Below are positions 59,681 through 64,000 of a DNA stretch of 64,000 bases, piece after piece (within the stretch, counting starts at the first letter, position 1; each line of letters starts with the position of its first letter). Position numbers and translations under genes: made by a program. The notes beneath the pieces are model-generated. The model saw nothing but the letters and a program-made list of their open reading frames with translations, made no database searches and was not told where the DNA came from. The stretch is from Micavibrio aeruginosavorus. GTDB taxonomy: Bacteria > Pseudomonadota > Alphaproteobacteria > Micavibrionales > Micavibrionaceae. The stretch lies in assembly GCA_016432265.1 (NCBI GenBank), contig CP066681.1, positions 522,342-586,341 of the forward strand, read 5' to 3'.

Positions 59681-60569
59681 GAAGCCTGCCAATTTTAATG
59701 AAACTAGTATTTTTCTAGATAAATTCACTCGCGCTGATCTTGCCGAGTGGACTCAGTTTTCTAAGGATATGGACGAATTTAATGTTCGCCTATTCTATCA
59801 TCTTGAAGGTCTTAGAGCGTTTCATCATAAAGAGTTATGCGAATCTTTAGCATCCGTTAAAGGAGTTGCTATTAAGGCTAATGATTGGTGCCGAATTGTT
59901 GATTTTCAATACTCAGATCATCCTCTTTCAGCCAAGGGAAGTGTTATTAAAGGCGGGCGCTTTAATATAGGTAATAATTTAGATGGCGATGTTTTTAGTC
60001 CTTTTCCTGCTCTTTATATAGCTGAAGATGAGGATACTGCTGAGATTGAGAAATTTGGCGCTAAAAAGTCTTCAACTGGGTTGGAATCCTATGAGGTTGC
60101 TTTAGTTAAGAAGGGTAGCTACAGCAAACTGGATTTGAATTTTGAGTTGGGAAACATTTTTGATCTGACAAATGCTGCCAATCTAAATGACTTTGTAGAT
60201 ATAATATCTAAATTTAAAATGCCCGCCGAACTTGTAGAACTTGCTAAGCGTGTGGGTTTAAAACCCCCTCTTCTTGTAAGAGATGCAGAAGGTTTAAAGG
60301 CAACCCTTATTACTCACACTTGGCAATACAGTCCGTCTCAATTTGGGATTCCTGCAAATTCTCAGATTTTTGGAAGGATATTGAAAGAAGCGGGATTTGA
60401 GGGAGTTCTTTATCCTTCAAGTAAAAAAGCTTCTAGGAAATGTGTGGCGATCTTTACGGAGAACTTAGATGGGTCGGATTCATTTATAGAATTAGCTAAT
60501 CCCGCTCCTTCATCAATTAAAATTATCAGACTGGATTCTAAGAACTGGAAAGCTGCTACTGACGATTAG
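59634..60569 (+). CDS. RES-domain toxin
   Basis: 311 residues from ATG 59634, overlapping the antitoxin by 47 nt. The RES domain shows VIKGGRFNIGNN (about 105-116, conserved Arg) and FPALYIAEDEDTAEIEKFG (about 124-142, conserved Glu/Thr) and a late segment FEGVLYPSSKKASRKCVAIF with the Ser. Characterised RES toxins consume NAD+. This one is longer than typical 150-230-residue members, with about 90 extra N-terminal residues (TRADLAEWTQFSKDMDEFNV). Confidence 0.88.
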   Translation: MPPRPPRPRQKTRTLKKPANFNETSIFLDKFTRADLAEWTQFSKDMDEFNVRLFYHLEGLRAFHHKELCESLASVKGVAIKANDWCRIVDFQYSDHPLSAKGSVIKGGRFNIGNNLDGDVFSPFPALYIAEDEDTAEIEKFGAKKSSTGLESYEVALVKKGSYSKLDLNFELGNIFDLTNAANLNDFVDIISKFKMPAELVELAKRVGLKPPLLVRDAEGLKATLITHTWQYSPSQFGIPANSQIFGRILKEAGFEGVLYPSSKKASRKCVAIFTENLDGSDSFIELANPAPSSIKIIRLDSKNWKAATDD

Positions 60570-60601
60570 CTTAACAAAGTTGTAGTGATGTTTTTTAATA
60601 A

Positions 60602-60615
60602 TGCAGTTAATTGCA
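60602..60615. repeat. Island palindrome TGCAGTTAATTGCA, copy 4
   Basis: Reverse complement of copies 1 and 3; 33 nt after the RES gene and close to the right end of the island. Confidence 0.7.
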
Positions 60616-60633
60616 CAGCCTGAAATCTGTCCT

Positions 60634-60652
60634 ATGGGACACTTTTTGGGAC
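60634..60652 (+). repeat. GGGACA pair near attR, candidate integrase arm sites
   Basis: ATGGGACAC and TTGGGACAA, same orientation as the pair at 37781-37800 near attL. Confidence 0.5.
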
Positions 60653-60808
60653 AATTCGGGGTAAAAAAGTAGGATAAAAGACGATAATTGGCGACAAATA
60701 GCGAAAATGGTTTGCCTGTCTTTGGGGTGGTCTATATAGTTGATACATAAAGCCTAATTGCGGTTTTATGCGGATTTTAGAACGTGCTTTATTTGTCAGA
60801 AGGACGGA

Positions 60809-60856
60809 TTTGTAAACCGAAGGTCGGGAGTTCAAATCTCTCTGCCGGCACCATTT
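60809..60856 (+). repeat. attR: 48-bp direct repeat of tRNA-Thr 3' half
   Basis: Identical to 37702-37749. The 5' half of the tRNA is missing here, so this is the displaced original 3' end, not a functional tRNA gene. Confidence 0.95.
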
Positions 60857-61101
60857 CCCAAATCGCAATTTTTTCCAAACAAATTCAGGCGGTTAGAGCG
60901 GAGATAAACTGTTCTCCGGCGACAACAGTTCCGGCGGCGGTTTTGAAGTCCACGGTTTGTATCCTTAAACGCCTGATTGTCATCGAAAAAACTGAAGGCG
61001 TTTTTTGAAATGGCCTTTCCGGTTCGCGCCGGAATAATGGTCGGGCATTCGATACATGCGAACCATGACTCCACGGTTCTTTGGTGGTGGAGAGAAATGA
61101 A
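60857..61101 (+). other. Short chromosome-like stretch right of attR
   Basis: GC content returns towards that of the core. Hairpins include TTCCGG-TTCGCG-CCGGAA (61016-61034 region) and a possible terminator AAACGCC...GGCGTTTTTT (60967-61006). No gene recognised. Confidence 0.4.
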
Positions 61102-61257
61102 ATGGTGCCGGAAAACGGAAAAACTTCGTCATCCGTCCCGGCACACAAGAAAAAACGCAGATGCATCCTGCACAACCGACTGATACGGCTGTCCGAAACC
61201 GTGGACGTTGAACAAATTGGCGCTGGAGAGTGTGGAGAATGTAGGCTTTTTTACTAA
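61102..61257 (+). CDS. Small ORF, possibly the start of a truncated gene
   Basis: 51 codons from ATG 61102 with GGAGAG upstream: VPENGKTSSSVPAHKKKRRC then ILHNRLIRLSETVDVEQIGA. Basic, with CGEC near the end. It stops at the point where composition turns AT-rich before the methyltransferase gene, so it could be the N-terminus of a chromosomal gene cut by the second insertion. Could equally be non-coding. Confidence 0.3.
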   Translation: MVPENGKTSSSVPAHKKKRRCILHNRLIRLSETVDVEQIGAGECGECRLFY

Positions 61258-61338
61258 TGCGGGTAGAAATACAAAAAAGATTCTTGCATTCTTAATTGGT
61301 ATATTGAATACTATGAGTAACATTTGAGGTATGAAGAC

Positions 61339-62535
61339 ATGAAGGCAGTTGATCTGTTTTGTGGATGCGGAGGAATATCTGCTGGCTTGGAAATGGCCGG
61401 GTTTGATGTTTTGGCAGGCGTTGATATAGAGCCTAAATATATGGCCACTTTTGCAAATAATTTTGGCCCTGAAAAAGCGCACAAAATAGATTTATCAAAA
61501 ACACCGCCAAAAGAATTTATGGAATCTATAGGTGTTTATGAGGGGGAACTAGACCTCTTGGCTGGCGGCCCGCCTTGCCAAGGGTTTTCAAAAAATGTTC
61601 CTCGTAGCCAAAGAACATCGGAAAGTTCAAATAATCTTTTAATTAAAACTTATCTGGATTACTGCGAAGCCTTGAAACCAAAAATGGTTTTGATTGAAAA
61701 TGTTGCTGAAATGAAAAATGGCTTCGAGCAAACCTACACAAATGAGATTATTGAACGGCTTGCTGATACAGGATATGCGGTAACTTCAGTAGTTCTTAAT
61801 GCTGCTGACTATGGAGTTCCGCAACGTAGACGAAGAGCATTTTTCATGGCAAATCGGCTGGGGATTCAGTATTCCTCCCCCAATGCGACGCACATTCCAA
61901 TTCAATCGGAAAAAGAAGCCCAATTGAGTATATTGCCAATCTCATCCCATATAAATGTATGGGATGCCATTGGTGATCTTCCTAGCCTTGAGCATGGAGA
62001 GGGCGATGAAGAATGCGAATACGCATCAGCCCCATTTTCTGATTTCCAAAAACTTATGCGTGGAAGAAAGAAAAAAGTAAAAAATCATGTTGCTAGATTT
62101 TTACAACCGACCCAGTACGCTCGGCTAGCATCGCTAAAACCGGGCCAGGGACTCAAGGATTTGCCTTCTAAATTGAAAGTAAAAGGTGGATACAGCGGAG
62201 CATATGGCCGACTTACAAAAGATATGGTGGCGCCGACTATAACGCGATGGGTTTTTCATCCCGGCTCTGGTCGATGGGGGCACCCGGTAGATATTCGTGT
62301 GCTTACCATACGTGAAGCAGCGAGAATTCAGGGTTTCCCTGATGATTTTGAGTTTGTGGGAAGCTATACAGACCAAGCGGGACAGTTAGGAAATGCGGTT
62401 CCTCCGCTATTGGCACAAAAAATAGCTGAAAGCATGAGGGATCAGCTGTCTTTATCTAAACTGGCCAGCAAATCAATAAAACCTTCCAAGGATAGCTTTT
62501 CTTCTTCGGAAGGAAAATTAAAGGCTATAGCCTGA
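61339..62535 (+). CDS. C5 cytosine-specific DNA methyltransferase
   Basis: 398 residues from ATG 61339, 9 nt after GAGG. It has motif I AVDLFCGCGGISAGLEMAG (residues 3-21), motif IV with catalytic Cys GGPPCQGFS (about 76-84), motif VI LIENV, motif VIII VPQRRRRAFF, a target-recognition region and motif X LGNAVPPLLAQKIA. It protects the recognition site of the adjacent putative endonuclease. Its last 94 nt overlap that gene tail to tail. The partner Vsr suggests a CC(A/T)GG-like or similar T:G-repair-prone site; this is inference. Confidence 0.95.
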   Translation: MKAVDLFCGCGGISAGLEMAGFDVLAGVDIEPKYMATFANNFGPEKAHKIDLSKTPPKEFMESIGVYEGELDLLAGGPPCQGFSKNVPRSQRTSESSNNLLIKTYLDYCEALKPKMVLIENVAEMKNGFEQTYTNEIIERLADTGYAVTSVVLNAADYGVPQRRRRAFFMANRLGIQYSSPNATHIPIQSEKEAQLSILPISSHINVWDAIGDLPSLEHGEGDEECEYASAPFSDFQKLMRGRKKKVKNHVARFLQPTQYARLASLKPGQGLKDLPSKLKVKGGYSGAYGRLTKDMVAPTITRWVFHPGSGRWGHPVDIRVLTIREAARIQGFPDDFEFVGSYTDQAGQLGNAVPPLLAQKIAESMRDQLSLSKLASKSIKPSKDSFSSSEGKLKAIA

Positions 62536-63182
62536 GGATCATTCGCCTCAGGCCACCAAGAATCTTCGCCACTGAAATGTAATTGGTTTTCTCCTAAACC
62601 ATGCCAAGCCCACCACTTTTTCCCAGTGGTGCGGTTTCTTCCGTGAAGTGCGGGAAGTTGTTCCTTTTTTACCGTTTTCTTGGGGGTAGACCATTGCCAT
62701 TCAAAGTCTTCAGGATTAAACAGATTTGGTTTTCTGCGCGTACAGAGTATTTTTTCAAAGTATGTGACTTTTTTATTCGGATGAACAATAAGTCGCGCAT
62801 AACCAATCTCATCTAAGCCGTATAAATCCAAACTTTCCTTTGCATGATGATTGCAAAAATCTATAATCGCATCACCGAGATTTTGCAGTCCCTTATCACT
62901 CTTTCTTGATGCGTCAATGAGCGAACGCGCATTGGGAATCTTGGCCCTTTTCCATGTTACGGGAGTGCTTTCTTTAGTGGACTTTACTTGCCATCCGCAT
63001 TTTGTCGCAGAGGATACGACATCGACAAAATCATATGTATTTAAAACCTGAGCGTTTCTCACATTTCCCAATACGGACTCCATTACTGCACCGGGGATGG
63101 TGTCCCCGGAAAAGGGAAGCATTGTATATTTTGATAATATTGCTTTTATTTTTGCCAGTTCTTGCGGCGTAGAAAAAATCAT
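62442..63182 (-). CDS. Putative type II restriction endonuclease
   Basis: 246 residues, preceded by AAGGAGGAACG and overlapping the controller gene stop as ATGA. No family is recognised by name, but DFVDVVSSATKCGWQVKSTK (about residues 51-70) fits a compact PD-(D/E)XK active site (Asp, then Q-V-K). Context, between a C5 methyltransferase and a controller protein, is that of the restriction enzyme. Convergent overlap of 94 nt with the methyltransferase gene is unusual. Confidence 0.7.
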   Translation of the reverse strand: MIFSTPQELAKIKAILSKYTMLPFSGDTIPGAVMESVLGNVRNAQVLNTYDFVDVVSSATKCGWQVKSTKESTPVTWKRAKIPNARSLIDASRKSDKGLQNLGDAIIDFCNHHAKESLDLYGLDEIGYARLIVHPNKKVTYFEKILCTRRKPNLFNPEDFEWQWSTPKKTVKKEQLPALHGRNRTTGKKWWAWHGLGENQLHFSGEDSWWPEANDPQAIAFNFPSEEEKLSLEGFIDLLASLDKDS

Positions 63183-63391
63183 CGTTCCTCCTTAAGAAGG
63201 TCCGATGGGCGGCAGCCTAATGCGACAGCAACTCTTTGAACAATATCGATTGTAGGATTTCTGACACCGCGTTCAATTCCGCTAATATATGTCCTGTGAA
63301 GACCAGAGTATTCTGATAAATCTTCCTGTGACCAGCCTTTACGCTCGCGTAATTTTCTTACATTCTGTCCGAATTGTTTTTTTACATCCAT
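63179..63391 (-). CDS. Controller (C) protein, Xre helix-turn-helix
   Basis: 70 residues from ATG 63391. FGQNVRKLRERKGWSQEDLS, then EYSGLHRTYISGIERGVRNP, is a complete Xre-type helix-turn-helix of controller-protein length. C proteins time endonuclease expression after entry into a new host. There is no ribosome site; a TATAAT box sits 3 nt before an ATG that overlaps this start, so the mRNA is probably leaderless, as for other C genes. The endonuclease gene follows with ATGA overlap. Confidence 0.88.
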   Translation of the reverse strand: MDVKKQFGQNVRKLRERKGWSQEDLSEYSGLHRTYISGIERGVRNPTIDIVQRVAVALGCRPSDLLKEER

Positions 63392-63394
63392 AAG

Positions 63395-63400
63395 ATTATA
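63395..63400 (-). promoter_or_regulatory. -10 box of the controller gene
   Basis: TATAAT on the minus strand, 3 nt from ATGGATG. Implies a transcript beginning at or next to the start codon. Confidence 0.65.
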
Positions 63401-63402
63401 TG

Positions 63403-63418
63403 TCGTATATGTATACGA
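63403..63418. promoter_or_regulatory. C-box operator
   Basis: TCGTATA-TG-TATACGA, a perfect inverted repeat with a 2-bp centre, between the divergent controller and vsr genes and adjoining the controller -10 box. Probable binding site of the C protein. Confidence 0.8.
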
Positions 63419-63432
63419 TCCGTCTACAGCCA

Positions 63433-63855
63433 ATGAGTAACAAAAATATGAAAAAAACAGGGGTTAAAAAATCACGGCGTGAAATTATGCAAGCGGTTCG
63501 TAGCAAGAACACGAAGCCGGAAATGTTGGTACGAAAATTGGTACACAAAATGGGCTATCGTTATAGGCTTCACAAAAAAGGGCTGGCTGGTAGCCCGGAC
63601 ATGGTATTTCCAAAGCAGCAAAAAATCATTTTTGTGCATGGTTGTTTTTGGCATGGGCATGATTGTCTATCTGGCAAAAACAAACCATCATCAAACAGGG
63701 AATATTGGGGGCCAAAACTTAAGCGCAACATGGAAAGAGATAAAGAAAATCAGGCTATATTAAAAGCAGAAGGATGGAAGGTTTTTATTGTTTGGGAATG
63801 TGAAACGAAGGATCAGGATGTTTTGTCAAAAAGGATTAGATCATTTTTAAAATAG
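63433..63855 (+). CDS. vsr: Very short patch repair endonuclease Vsr
   Basis: 140 residues from ATG 63433 (ATG 63448 is an alternative; an ATG at 63400 overlaps the operator). Family marks: MQAVRSKNTKPEMLVRKLVH, the catalytic region GSPDMVFPKQQKIIFVHGCF, then WHGHDC with zinc-binding residues, and WGPKLKRNMERDKEN. It nicks 5' of the T in T:G mismatches produced by deamination of 5-methylcytosine made by the neighbouring methyltransferase. Confidence 0.94.
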   Translation: MSNKNMKKTGVKKSRREIMQAVRSKNTKPEMLVRKLVHKMGYRYRLHKKGLAGSPDMVFPKQQKIIFVHGCFWHGHDCLSGKNKPSSNREYWGPKLKRNMERDKENQAILKAEGWKVFIVWECETKDQDVLSKRIRSFLK

Positions 63856-64000
63856 AAAGTTATGAAATTCGTAAAACGTCAAAAAGTTGAGTTTCAGGAT
63901 CCCAACGAGGCACCACCACTTCATTTCAAATTTATAATTTAATCAAATTAACGAGCTAACAATCATTTTATGGAAAAATGATAAATTAGCCAGGTGGGGA
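63856..64000 (+). other. AT-rich window end, no gene seen
   Basis: 145 nt after vsr. No open frame with a ribosome site, no recognised repeat. A continuation of the second defence insertion is likely beyond the window. Confidence 0.4.

Noticed and set aside
40009-60808. CRISPR array or cas genes in the island
   Set aside because: No regularly spaced repeats and no Cas-like proteins were seen anywhere in the window.
60809-60856. Second tRNA-Thr gene
   Set aside because: Only the 3' half is present; the acceptor 5' strand and D-arm are missing, so it is attR.
60632-60868. 78-residue minus-strand frame containing RQRDLNSRPS
   Set aside because: This string is the well-known spurious translation of tRNA 3' ends; here it is the attR copy of tRNA-Thr.

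Overview
The window looks like an alphaproteobacterial chromosome of moderate GC. Supporting signs are the order rpsT-dnaA-dnaN-recF-gyrB, an RNase E with a large acidic/RG insertion in its S1 domain, a eukaryotic-type NADP isocitrate dehydrogenase, a Usg-family protein, heme A synthase and a CIRCE-controlled groESL. An Icm/Dot-type (type IVB) coupling pair, DotL and DotM, would fit a Micavibrio-like predatory or host-associated lineage, but that placement is inference.

Positions 1-37,670 are core genome. They hold bamB (cut by the window edge) and a YfgM-like partner, icd, an L,D-transpeptidase, an AMIN/Amidase_3 amidase, rne, a glycosyltransferase, ctaA, a ferredoxin-NADP reductase, groESL, mutM, the replication block rpsT-dnaA-dnaN-recF-gyrB, argS, and a minus-strand cluster dotM - small membrane protein - dotL - prepilin-like protein. 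One AT-rich gene between gyrB and argS is bracketed by a 17-bp perfect inverted repeat and looks inserted.

Positions 37,702-60,856 form an integrated island of about 23 kb. It sits in the 3' half of an intact tRNA-Thr(TGT) gene, and 48 bp of that tRNA end is repeated exactly at the right edge. The left end carries a tyrosine integrase, a regulator-like protein, an excisionase-like protein and a Rep_trans-family replication initiator or relaxase. The cargo is defence: a PD-(D/E)XK nuclease preceded by a strongly structured candidate RNA; a type I restriction operon whose subunit genes are interleaved with an unknown protein, an Abi_C-like protein, a membrane-anchored protein and a reverse transcriptase; an McrBC pair whose McrB carries an extra domain inside its AAA+ module; an AlpA-like regulator; and a Xre-RES toxin-antitoxin pair. 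A 14-bp near-palindrome, TGCARTTAAYTGCA, recurs across the island and was not noticed outside it.

Positions 60,857-64,000 begin with a short chromosome-like stretch and then a second defence module: a C5 cytosine methyltransferase, a convergent putative restriction endonuclease, a controller protein with a C-box and near-leaderless promoter, and a divergent Vsr mismatch endonuclease.

The strongest candidate for something undescribed is the gapless operon hsdM-X-hsdS-Abi_C-TM-RT-hsdR (44,873-54,773). Every junction overlaps, so restriction subunits, a UG/Abi-like reverse transcriptase and likely abortive-infection proteins are probably made together. The structured RNA upstream of the PD-(D/E)XK gene is the second candidate.
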